Assembly: GCA_024196135.1 (NCBI GenBank)
Contig: JAMQCK010000401.1
Coordinates: 1 to 24,768, forward strand
Length of the DNA: 24,768 nucleotides
Direction of reading: 5' to 3'
Source: Pleurotus ostreatus/Saccharomyces cerevisiae fusant
Taxonomy: Eukaryota; Opisthokonta
Shown here piece by piece: positions 10,792 to 20,345 of the stretch. Under the pieces are notes generated by a model. That model searched no databases. It was not told the origin of the DNA and was given only the letters and a program-made list of their open reading frames with translations. A program made the position numbers and the translations under genes. The first letter of the stretch is position 1. The number at the start of each line of letters is the position of its first letter.

Positions 10792-12145
10792 ATGTCTACG
10801 AACCCCGCGTTCCTGCCTAACTCGGCCATGCCCAACGCCTACGCCATCTCCCAGCCCATCGCTGATCCTGCGGCAGTCAACGATATGCTGGACGACGCGC
10901 TTCGCACCTTCTACGCCAAGCGCGGCGTCGTCAAGGAACGGCCAACGCCTCTCGCCTTTGCCGCCGAAGACAGACGCGCGATCATCTCCGAACGCGCGGC
11001 GGGCATGATGGCTCGCGATTCCCCAGACTACGTACAGCAACTCCGCGGGCGCCTCTTCCTCAAGACCACTCTAACGAGGGCGGCGTTGTCGAACCCAATC
11101 CTCAGCGCCCTGAAGCCAGCTGTCCGCAATGTGCTTCACGCTCTCACCTCGTCCTCGATCCTGTTGAGCTTACTGCACATCAGCTCCTCGTCGACACGCT
11201 CTCTGGCGTACGGACCATGATCCTCGAGGCGAAGAGCGAGGGGATACCATACTCTGTCGGCACCGCGACCTACCTCTACGCGCTCATCGACGCGATCGCC
11301 CTGGAGCCGCGCGGGCAGGACATCATGGACAAGTGGGTCGCTGCGAACCTCGTCCCCGTCATGCTGGCTCTCGCGAATATGCCCGCGATACGGTGCGAAC
11401 CCTCATCCTCACCTTTGTGCTGGGACCCTGACGTGCGCTCCTTAGGCCTCGGTGCCACTCGGCGGTAGACAAGACGGATGAACATTCCACCGTGAAGTAC
11501 GAGACACGAGCACAGCCCGCGGGTCACGCTCCAGCGCGTAGGGATAAGGGCGTCAAGTACGAAGGACCACGCCACCGTGATAGGCGTAAGTGCATCGATC
11601 TCATCGAGCGTCCCTTCATCTTCCATCGCTCACGGCCTGACATTTCATTTCGCAGCTACTAGACGCGGCAGCGGCAAGAAGACGACCGTGACCGTGCACA
11701 TCCACTTCCATGCGCCATATCCTATCTCGCGCGTGTCGACAGCCGGCGACCAGGCGCATTCTGTACAGCGCGCCCAGCTTCCTGCTGCTCCTCTGCGGCC
11801 AGCGCGAGCTGCCGCCGTCAGGAAACGCGCGGCCTCGTCAGGTGGAAAACAAGCCCACACGCTTGCGGGGCCGTCGACGAGCGTCGCTGTGCCGACGCCC
11901 GCGACCAAGCCTACAGAGGACCTCACTGCGCCCGCCACACTTTACGCAGCGTCCACCCGTAGCCCTCTGGCGATAGTTTTCGCGTCCAACAACCTCGCCG
12001 AGGGCCTCGTACGGATCGACGGGGACTCTGCCGCCCCGACGCCTATGGTACGTCAGATTCGAGGAACCATTCGTCGGAATCCTGACTGACTGGGTCTTTG
12101 CAGGTGAAGAACTACCATGGCACCGTTCCTCTCCGCCTGCCATGA
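10792..12145 (+). CDS. Gene A: uncharacterised member of the local paralogous family
   Basis: I do not recognise this protein. Five exons: 10792-11130, 11184-11392, 11446-11585, 11656-12047 and 12104-12145, giving 373 residues. Residues 1-113 (exon 1) contain AISQPIADPAAV and PLAFAAEDRRAII. Exon 2 (about 114-183) is mostly helical and ends with RGQDIMDKWVAANLVPVM at about 156-173. Both parts align with genes B and C. The rest is a polar, basic tail with TRRGSGKK and RKRAASSGGK (around 285), which could be nuclear-localisation signals. There is no signal peptide or membrane helix. Intron 1 is phase 0 and intron 2 is phase 2 at a CG|gtgcg junction, exactly as in gene C. The exon 1 donor could be six bases earlier, but the chosen one matches B. 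Nuclear location is inference. Confidence 0.72.
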
Positions 12146-12536
12146 GCTTTGTGGATCACGCCTTGAGTCTAGTCATCCGCCTGGTTCATCAATTCTGTAT
12201 TTCTGTATTTCTTTCCTTGTCCCTCGCCTTGGAAGATCGTCAGCATGCTATACCTCCTCACATTCTTCCACTATTTCACCGCCTTGCTTACTACGAGCGG
12301 TAGTTATCAGCCTACTTGTCTTCCACGTCCTTGAAGGGTGAATCACAGTCTACTCTTCTCGGCGATATCTCGCGCAATGGTGGACCCATTCATAATCCAC
12401 TGTTGCATGTACCATGTCCCTTCTTCAAGTTGCGCGTCAGGTAAGCCAATATAGCGGTCGCATCCCTCACAGCACCGTGAGGGCGTCTCACAGTTCCTCG
12501 AAAATGTCTTCGCAGTACGCAATTACGAGTGCATTT
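12146..12536. other. Convergent intergenic region between gene A and the MYND gene
   Basis: These 391 bp separate the 3' ends of gene A (plus) and the MYND gene (minus). The first half is T/C-rich on the plus strand, as expected for a 3' UTR. I see no gene or repeat in it. Confidence 0.6.
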
Positions 12537-14540
12537 TTAGGAAGGAGCGCGCTGGTCTACTAGTTCCTGCAGCTCCGCGAAGGTGACACTGCTCGGAATT
12601 GCGAAGGACATCTCCAAGCCTGCGCCCCAAGTCGCCTCGACCACGACACGAATGGTATGCGGTTCGAGCGTGTAAGGGAGTTCGGCCCAGGATGTCTTGA
12701 TGTCGTCGGGATGCTGGAGCTCTATCGTATATTCTACTCCGTCGCGTACCTGTCCATCTTGATAGTGCAGTGATACTTCGTTTACAGCACAGAGCCGGAG
12801 GAAATGGTACTCGTAGTAACTCAGGTGGGGCCCGATGGCTGTGGGAATGGGGTTGCCATTCGGGTCTCTGAGCGGTCGAGTGGCTTCAGAATCGGTCAAT
12901 TTTGGGTCGGATCGCGGTCGTTAGATTAGCTCACATATCTGAATCTTGTTGGCCTCGTTTGAGCACGCTTCTCGGTGTCCTCCTGAGCGCCAATGTATTT
13001 TCTGGCAGTCACGCGAGCAGTAGAGCACGTCCGCACAGCTGCACATTTTCAGGTGGATTCTCTTCGCCACGCCGGCCTGAGGGCACTAGTAGACGCGAAG
13101 ATCAACGTTATTTCTTGTCCGTCGCGCATACATGCCACTCACTTGTGGGCTCGAGCATCCCTTCCTCCGAGCTTCCTTCATGCGGACCATAAAGAGCAAC
13201 ATCGGCGGGAACAGGCACTCAAAGCGCTTCGCCGCGGTCGTGAGCGCGGGCCACGGCCTGTGTTCCTTGTCGCGCAGCTCTGTCTGGAACAGTCCATCGT
13301 GCTTCTTCATGAGTGCGCGCAAGACCTCCGCCCTGGCCATCGCTGGGATGATTGCGTAATTCAGCCATCGGTCCCCGCTCGTGCGTATCCCCCCTTCCTC
13401 CGAGGCAGCGGCTGCGCCGTGTAGAAGGCGCCGCATCCGACCGATGACCACGAGAAGACCGGCGTTGACCGCCTCTGCGACCACGTCGTCCGTGTCGCGC
13501 AGCACCAGGAGGCCATCCATGACGCTCATAGCGAGGCGCGCGATGACACGCTGGATTGTTGACTCATTTCTGACCTTCTCCACCAACTCCTCCTCCGTCC
13601 GGGCGTGCGGAACGGCGCGGAGGAGCACCTTGACGAGAACGGACGCGCCTCCATTGCGCCGGAAGCCGGCATAGATAGTATCGTGCAGCCCCGTACCCAG
13701 CAGCTGCATGATCACAAGACTGTAGTGCTGCCCGTAGATGCTCCTCTCCTCTGCGTCGAGTTCGTCCTGCCCATGGTCCAACAGCCAGACGAAGCGCTGG
13801 AGCACGGCACGAAGCAAGGCGCCGGGGTGTCGTGCCTCGTGCGCGCGTATATCTTCGACCATCCGGTTGCTGAAGTCGTCCTTGCGCGTCGTACCGGCTC
13901 TCAAAGTGCGCATGAGATCGTGGATGAGCGACGCGAGATCGTCGTCTTTCGGCCGCGGCCACTCGTAGCTTACCAGCGCCAGGAAGACCTCCCCGAAGCG
14001 CGGCAGCCTCTGGCATGTTGCTCGCCGCGCCGGATCGTTGAGGAGCGCCACCAATGCAATAAGCAGCATCCTATAGCGCATGTACACCGTCGCAGCGACC
14101 GAGCCATCGGGTCTTAGTGGGAAGCTCGGCGTCTGAAAGTCTAGGCCTCGCAGGTCCTTGACATTCCCCTCGCCCGGAAGTAGGAAGAGCGCCCACTCCC
14201 AGGCGTGCGGGAGGTGCGCGATGTACTCGTTGCGGAATTCCTTGTCGCTGTCGAATAGGCAGGATGCGAGAAGGCTGAACATGCGCCAGGCTTGGAGAGC
14301 CTCGGAGACAGCTTGCGCGCCCTGCTCGTCGAGTGGATACGAGGGGATCCGGGATGGATGGAGGCGAGCAATAATTTCCTTCACGCATCGGTGTTGGAAG
14401 AGCTTAGCGCGGTACGGTGGTTTTCGGGAGCTGATGAAGGCATTGAACTCCTGCTCTAGGGGGCATAGCTCCGTCCTTGAGCCCTAGTCCTGTGTAAGAC
14501 CATGTTACTGCTGATAAACGATCCAGCTTACCGTGCTCAT
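12537..14540 (-). CDS. MYND-type zinc-finger protein
   Basis: Four exons, 5' to 3' on the minus strand: 14540-14532, 14483-13143, 13085-12935 and 12883-12537, giving 615 residues. Exon 1 is only nine bases (Met-Ser-Thr). It is supported by a clean GTAAGC donor and by an in-frame TAG just upstream of exon 2. Residues 4-440 are alpha-helical, repeat-like and Leu/Arg-rich (EKVRNESTIQRVIARLAMSV). The MYND finger is split by an intron and has eight putative zinc ligands: C446, C451, C465, C467, C473, C477, H487 and C491, with CSRDCQKIHW at its core. About 120 residues follow, ending QELVDQRAPS. MYND fingers bind short proline-containing peptides in partner proteins. Agaricomycetes carry many proteins with a helical region plus C-terminal MYND, mostly uncharacterised. 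No SET domain is present. Confidence 0.86.
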
Positions 14541-14830
14541 TATGCTTTGCGTCTAAGCTGAGTACCGGAGGTTATGATCCCGGGCTCGTAAGCTGCGAGT
14601 CATTCGTCTTCAGAGTTTGTAGGTCTGTAAGGAAGCCTCAGTGACGAGGTCGATGGGCTGCTGCCCATCGCTCGCAGGTCTTTCGCCATTGCTCGACTTT
14701 CGCGTTCAAGCCTTCCCACATACCTCGGTGATCATGCAGCTCGTTGGACAGCTCTCGGTATGGCACCAAATAGACTCGTGTGCGAGTAATAGCTGGATTG
14801 TGCTGTGACGGCAGCGATGAAGGTCCACGG

Positions 14831-14941
14831 CAAGTTCAAGTTCGAAATGAGGTCACGCCAGAGTTGCAAGATCACGAGGCGAGCGGCGAATTCGCCGAAA
14901 GTTCAACCGTGACAGCATCACGGGCCTCGCGTTCGCGCTCG
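14831..14941. repeat. Diverged direct repeat, copy R1
   Basis: This block resembles 18519-18620 in the same orientation. The shared pieces in order are AAGTTCAAGTTCGA, ATGAGGTCACGCC, ATCACGAGG, GCCGAAAGT, GTGACAG and CGCGCTCG. R1 lies upstream of gene B and R2 downstream of it. It is non-coding as far as I can see, and could be a remnant of segmental duplication or of an old mobile element. Confidence 0.7.
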
Positions 14942-15595
14942 ACAGGCATTTGCGATCTGCGTATCTGCGGTGCGGTCTCGCAGCGCTGCTGCATCGTTTC
15001 AACGACTGTACAGGAGGAAGTACAGCACGTACACAGCTGCGTACTGCGTTACACTCAAAGGATGTCGGGGCATCGCCGCATGCATAAAGCAAGCGTCGGC
15101 ACAGAGGTATCGCTAAACATTGGCAGATGGTGGTGCAAGGCACTTCGCATTACAGTGCCCTCGAGTATATTACTAGGACGTCAAATATGGGCAATGATAA
15201 GCCAATATCGAGGGCGTCGGTCATGAAGAGGGCGCTTGCGGGCAGCAAAACATAATAGATGTGCCCGAAAGCTTGCCCGTGACCTGGTACGTCTACCAGG
15301 TATTGGACAGGGTGAATTCACTCCACACTACGACGAAACCCATACGATGATCGAGTCACGTACTGCCTCAAGCCGCATAGATCGTAAAGGGTCGCATCAG
15401 GTCATTGTCCGAAATTTGGGATAAAATCTGACCCCGAGGGTCGCGCCTCATGTTGAGTTTCTCTCTACCTGGGTTCTGCCTCCGCCCTGGAATACTTGCA
15501 CGTCCTTCCACCGAAGTTTGCATGTAAATAGTCAGTTGGGGACCCACGATAGCTCGCGCAGGGATGTTACAGCGCACCTTCGTGACTGACGCGAC

Positions 15596-15774
15596 CTGTC
15601 ACATCGTGTCACGTACGATGAGTCGACATCGTTGCCCAGAACAATCGTCATCCTCTCGACGCTCTCGCAGCGGAGACCATCCCAGGCCTCACAATACTCC
15701 GCCCGATTCACCCAGCTTGCAACTCCGTAATGTCAGTGTCGACGTCGCCGGCCTGAAGAAATGATCAGCTTCCG
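15596..15774 (+). promoter_or_regulatory. Upstream blocks of gene B shared with gene A
   Basis: Two short segments, at 15596-15611 and 15763-15774, match the 5' flank of gene A in the same order and orientation. The proximal block, GATCAGCTTCCG, starts 162 bp before the B start codon; in A it starts 125 bp before. This could be a conserved regulatory element or simply duplicated DNA that has not yet diverged. Confidence 0.45.
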
Positions 15775-15924
15775 CCATCTAGGAGGGCGGGACGCATCAA
15801 ACCGCGAACTGCGTGGCCAGCCCGCCCAGCGCTTCCTCCTCTCCACCATTCTGGCCTAGCAGTCAACCGTGTCCGTATTTGCGCGAGTTGGCGAGGCGCG
15901 CAAAGCTGATAGTACAACAGCGCT

Positions 15925-18172
15925 ATGCCAGACACCCGCGACGTGTCCCAACCCATCACCGACACGGCTAGGGTCACAACCATGCTCTACGACGCCCTCT
16001 TAACCTACTATGCCCACCTCGATGCATCGCGCAAGCGCCGGACACCGCTCGCCTTCGCGCCCCGCGGCAGACGCGCCGGCATCGTGGAGAAGACGACGCT
16101 TCTCTTGGCTCAGGCAAACATGGCATTGACGCCGGTCCGCGAGCGCGGCCGCCAGGAGCTCGAGGCGGCGCTGAAGAGGGCGGCATTCACCATACCCTAT
16201 CTCAGAGCTTCCCCGCCCGCCGTGCTCCAGGTGCGAGCGCCAACACATCCCCGTGTCCGTAACTGATGCCCTACAAGGCAGTCGTCGACAGCCTCTCATC
16301 TCCGGATGCTGTCGCACTGGAGGCGAGGAGCTACAGGCGCGAAGTCCCCGGTCAAGGTTCCGAAGACCCCACGATCGCGCTATACGCCCTCATCACTGCG
16401 GTCACCTATGCATCTCGCGGGCAAGCGATTCTCGATGCCTGGGTCGCAGAGAACCTCGTTCCCGCCATGAAGGTCATCATGCATATTCCCGCTACTCTTC
16501 CTGTGGTACTGCCTACCCTCGCCCATGCTCAAGAGCCCCTGGTCCCTCCGCCTACCCGTAAGCGCAAGGCTGCGCTGATAGAGTCTCCGGGTGATGTGTC
16601 CCAGAGCGTATGTCTTGAATTTTTTGTCCTGGCTCTCTTCTCCTGCCAGTCTCTCCATCGACCTGTTCGCCCCACTCGCTCGACTGGCAGTCGCACTGAC
16701 CTTCTCCCCCAGACGGATACACCCGAGTTCGATCACCCGAGCGCCATGGACGCAAATTCCAGTCACGCAGACGCAATCGCAGGACCCGCACCTGCTTGGA
16801 CGATTCCGCCTCGGAGCCCCTTGACCTCTCCGCCTTGGTCGCCTCCGCTCTCGGCGCGCGACTCGACGGCGTGGGACGCCGCTGCGCCCTCTTGGGACAT
16901 AGGTACTCCTCCATGGGTGCCCATACCAGCCTTAGCGGACGATATCTCAGTCGTACAAGACGCCGATCCGACCTTGCAACACGCCGCTTCAGCCTTGCGG
17001 GACGCCCCCTCAACCTCGCAGGACGAGACCCTAGCCGTTCAGAACGTCGATTTAGCATTGCGGGAGTTCTTCTCAGCATTCCACGACGTCGGTGTAGTCT
17101 TTCGGGGCGACACCTCATACCCGCGGGACGCTACCTCGTACCCGCAGGCCGCGACCGCGTACCCGCAGGGCAACACCTCAGGCCCGCAGGACAGCACTTC
17201 ATACCCGCAGGACAACACCTTAGGCCCGCAGAACGACGCCTCATACCCCCAGGACGATACTTCAGTCCTTGACGACCGTATTCCGCCTATGGTGGACATC
17301 ACTTGGCAGGCGTTAAATAGTCACTGGGCCTTCTGGGACGGCGATGCGACTGAAGACGACGTCATGACCAATTTGACCGTTTGGGATGCGCAAACGAACT
17401 CTGGGGTTGCCTTGACGATTTTCGAGGACGAGGACGTCTCGACCCTCCTTGAGGACGAGGACGCCTCGACCCTCCTTGAGGACGGGGACGCATCGACCCT
17501 CCTTGAGGGCGGGGACGCCCTGACGAGACTAGAGAACGCAGCCTCGGCTGTCGCGGGCGTCGCTGCGGTGTCGACCCCCACCTACAAGTTTGACGCAGTC
17601 AACTCGATCTTCGGCGCGGCCAACTCGACCTTCGGGACAGGCAGCTCGACCTTTGGGACCAGCAACTCGACCTTCGAGGTAGCCGACACGACGTCCGCGG
17701 GCGCTACTTCGCCCTCGTGTGGCGACGGCTGGGTTGGCTTGTCGGCGACGAAGCATCAGGACCTGGATGCCGATGTCAGCGTTGTTTCGACTTCGACGTG
17801 GGATACTTCTATCTTGGCTGCCAGGGACGCCTTGCATGACGACGGCCGGAGGGGCGACCGTACTTCCCTCGTGAAGACCTCTACTTCCGGCTCAGTCCCC
17901 GATTCGAGTTGCTCAGTCACCAATTCGAGTTCGGCTCATCGCACTCCGCCGCCAGCTCTAGCTCGTTGTCCTCGACCGGGTCAAGCGCATCTACCTACGC
18001 CAGCTCCAGCTCGTTCTCCTCCGTTGACTGCGGCTCGTCGTCCTTCAGCTCGAACCCTTCGCTCAATGACTCTGCCTCGTCACCTCCCGCCTCCGAACCA
18101 TCTGCTCATATGACCTGCATCGGCGGCGCGCCTCTTCGTCAGCTAGCGGCTTCCATGGAAATTTGTCTCTAG
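15925..18172 (+). CDS. Gene B: paralogous family member with a long repetitive tail
   Basis: I do not recognise this protein. Four exons: 15925-16230, 16278-16607, 16713-17870 and 17930-18172, giving 678 residues. The core (1-170) contains DVSQPITDTARV, PLAFAPRGRRAGI and RGQAILDAWVAENLVPAM (about 149-166), collinear with genes A and C. A basic patch RKRK follows at about 196. The tail from about 213 is low-complexity: roughly 20 heptads, an acidic nonapeptide repeat, a seven-residue repeat with Phe-Gly, and a Ser-rich end. The last intron (17871-17929) is inferred because the GC3-rich, Ser-rich frame after it is shifted. Without it, translation would run on in a Pro/Arg-rich frame to 18113. 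Intron 2 of A and C, at the end of the signature exon, is missing here. No membrane segment is seen. Confidence 0.72.
16863..17282 (+). repeat. Decaying 21 bp minisatellite (about 20 in-frame units) in gene B
   Basis: Twenty consecutive 21-base units encode heptads in one frame. The best-conserved run is at 17115-17261: SYPRDAT, SYPQAAT, AYPQGNT, SGPQDST, SYPQDNT, LGPQNDA, SYPQDDT. Earlier units keep only the position of an aromatic, Gln or Arg followed by Asp, for example STAWDAA, SVVQDAD and SALRDAP. Similarity fades towards the 5' end, as if new units arise at the 3' side. Confidence 0.82.
17424..17531 (+). repeat. 27 bp minisatellite, four in-frame units, in gene B
   Basis: Units at 17424, 17451, 17478 and 17505 encode EDEDVSTLL, EDEDASTLL, EDGDASTLL and EGGDALTRL. 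It is an acidic repeat with alternating hydrophobic positions. The first three units are nearly identical in DNA, so it expanded recently. Confidence 0.88.
17601..17684 (+). repeat. 21 bp minisatellite with Phe-Gly motif, four units, in gene B
   Basis: Units at 17601, 17622, 17643 and 17664 encode NSIFGAA, NSTFGTG, SSTFGTS and NSTFEVA. The Ser/Thr-rich spacing around Phe-Gly superficially recalls nucleoporin FG repeats. With three FG motifs this is only a resemblance. Confidence 0.85.
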
Positions 18173-20345
18173 ATACCGACCCTTCTGCCTTCGCTGCAGT
18201 CTCGGCTACCGCGTTTCAGTACCTACCTATACCATACTTTGTCATCGTTTCGCGATTGATTGTGCACACCCTATCAGCACCCATGCCTTGTCTTCCATGA
18301 ACTCTTGTGGATTTCGCTCCCTACTCCTCTTCCTCCCGTGTACCCTGTTTGGTCTCGTTTCTGGATTGTGTGTACTATACTGTAGCATACTATGTAGTCG
18401 TGTATCCCACATCTCAGTCGACCGTATTCCAATACTTCCTATCCCTCACTAAGACTTCTCCCATCGCGGCGGGCGCGCGCGACCTCGAAAGGATCTTGAA
18501 GCTTCAATGGTCAGGTCGAAGTTCAAGTTCGATATGAGGTCACGCCCCGTAGTTATCACGAGGAGGACGGCAAAAGCCGAAAGTCAACTGTGACAGTCAC
18601 GCACTCCGCGTCCGCGCTCGGAAGATAGCGATGTATCCCGCCCGATCGACATGGATCTCAACTGACGACCGACACATTCAAGCAGGAGAGCTGAAATGCA
18701 GATCGCGAGACTACAGCTCAGCAGGAAAGTGGTACATTGCAGTCCGTCGGAACAAGGAGGTACAGAAATGCGCGCAAGCTTGTACAACCACGCTCTACAG
18801 AGACGTCGACGACTGAGTAGAATGCGCAATATGCATCCCAAAAGCTGGCGAATCTACGCAATGCATGAGCAGAAGAGGAAGAGAGCCCGCGGTTGAGGTA
18901 CTGACTGCAATCGAGGACGAGTCTAGCGGACAAGTGATGTGCAAAGCTTCAGGGCGAGCCCGGGCTGCGAGAAGAGTGAGCTCTGGAACGCGTTCTCCGA
19001 TAGACTAACCGGATTGTACCAGGGCGCGTGAGAAACGCATTGTCGACGGTCGGCTTGGCCTCAAAGGGCGCGCCAGCGGCATGAAGCCGGTCCCAAATAG
19101 GACGCCCGACAGCGCGAGGATGCGAGGAGGATTAGAGCTGGAGAAAGAGAGGAAGGCGCAGGAAAGGGTAAGGGAGGAGGGGAATGAAGAGGGCGAGGGC
19201 GATGGAGAGGACGCAACCAAAGGAATAAAGGTAGGTAAAACGGTGGCAACCGATCCCAGCAGCCGACATTGACTTCTATCGAGTTCACTGGTGGGTATTC
19301 GGCGCGGCCCCATACCACTCTCGCCGGGCGATGTAAGCTGCAATTGTACTGGGCACTCGATTAGAGCACCGGGCGCCCGAAGACAGCCCGGCGTCGGCAC
19401 AAGATCTCACCAGGCTTCGCCACTTTGAGCCGGAACATCCCGAAGGGCCGTTGGCAGCGAGAGTGTGGATATGGAGCCAAAGGGCCCGAAGGCCGGCGCA
19501 GAGCGCCAAGAAGGAGAAAGGGGGGAATGAGCGGTGAGAGGGAAGAGGAAGGCATGCCGGTGATAGTGAAAATGACGGACGGGGCTGTATTTATGTGAAT
19601 GAGCGATGCATGTGAATGTTCATCTCACTGTACAACTGCTGTTGAAGGGAATGCGCTCAGCGACTCGAGTATGCATGCCCAGGCGACGAGGAAAGAGAGA
19701 TAAGCGCGAGGAGACGAATATTTCGTGCAGAGTAGGGGAGCATATTAGCACAAAACGCGGGCTGATGACAGGGAAGAGGCCGGACGGAGATAACGAGGTG
19801 ACGAGCATGCCTGTGATGTCACCGATGATGAGAAGAGCTGCGTCGCCGACGAGCCCGGCGCTAACCCCTCTTGGGAAGTTGCCTCGTGTTCGTTCACGGC
19901 ATTTGCCGCATGTGGCCTCCAGGGTTTCTCACGTTCTCTTCATTGTTCGCCGCGTTGCTCATCCTGACCCTTATTCTCGGGCAGAACTTGAATCTCCCTC
20001 CATATGCATCAGAGAGCGACAACACTGCAGATGGATCGCGCCCATGCTCGCGACCCGACGTTGACGCCCGACGTGTGATGACGCGTCTTGTCAAATAAGC
20101 CTCGAGCACCGGGAAGAAGCGCGATGGTCGATCCCACCGATACTTTCCGTCACTTGAGGGTAGGTCGCAGGTCCCTTGGCATTCCTTCTTCCCACCACCA
20201 TCCCACGTTCCTTTCTCGCGTAGTCGTGTGACTTCGAGGTTCTCAGGCGACGACGAGACGACCTCTTCCTCACCACTCCGTCTTCAATTTCGAGTGTGTT
20301 CCATACGCGGCTCGCACACAGAATTCTATGCTTATTTCCTGCAGT
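18173..20345. other. Long intergenic region between genes B and D
   Basis: A 2173 bp stretch. Repeat block R2 lies at 18519-18620. A strongly purine-rich tract on the plus strand (about 19120-19225) is followed by a weak set of minus-strand open frames between 19005 and 19555. There the reverse complement shows a long pyrimidine tract ending in ctttctccag and a hydrophobic piece, ILALSGVLFGTGFM. I could not assemble a convincing small gene from these. No transposon ends or tRNA were seen. Confidence 0.5.
18519..18620. repeat. Diverged direct repeat, copy R2
   Basis: This is the second copy of the block at 14831-14941, in the same orientation. The segment AAGTTCAAGTTCGA is identical in both copies; after one differing base, ATGAGGTCACGCC is also identical. 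Later matches are interrupted by small indels. The copy lies about 350 bp after the end of gene B. Confidence 0.7.

Larger units (their letters stand above)
14541..15924. other. Intergenic region upstream of gene B, with duplicated blocks
   Basis: A 1384 bp stretch between the MYND start and gene B. The short open frames here have no convincing composition. It holds repeat block R1 (14831-14941) and the two promoter blocks shared with gene A (15596-15611 and 15763-15774). Nothing else was recognised. Confidence 0.55.

Noticed and set aside
14780..15226. Plus-strand open frame of 148 codons upstream of gene B
   Set aside because: It covers repeat block R1, has scattered Ser/Arg/Cys composition and no splice partners. 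The R2 copy has indels that destroy the frame, so coding is not conserved.
17110..17262. Heptad array of gene B as a CRISPR-like array
   Set aside because: The units are contiguous with no spacers, keep the coding frame and lie in a eukaryotic exon.
19606..20064. Plus-strand open frame of 152 codons
   Set aside because: No domain-like pattern, no conserved neighbour and no clear leader; probably chance in GC-rich DNA.
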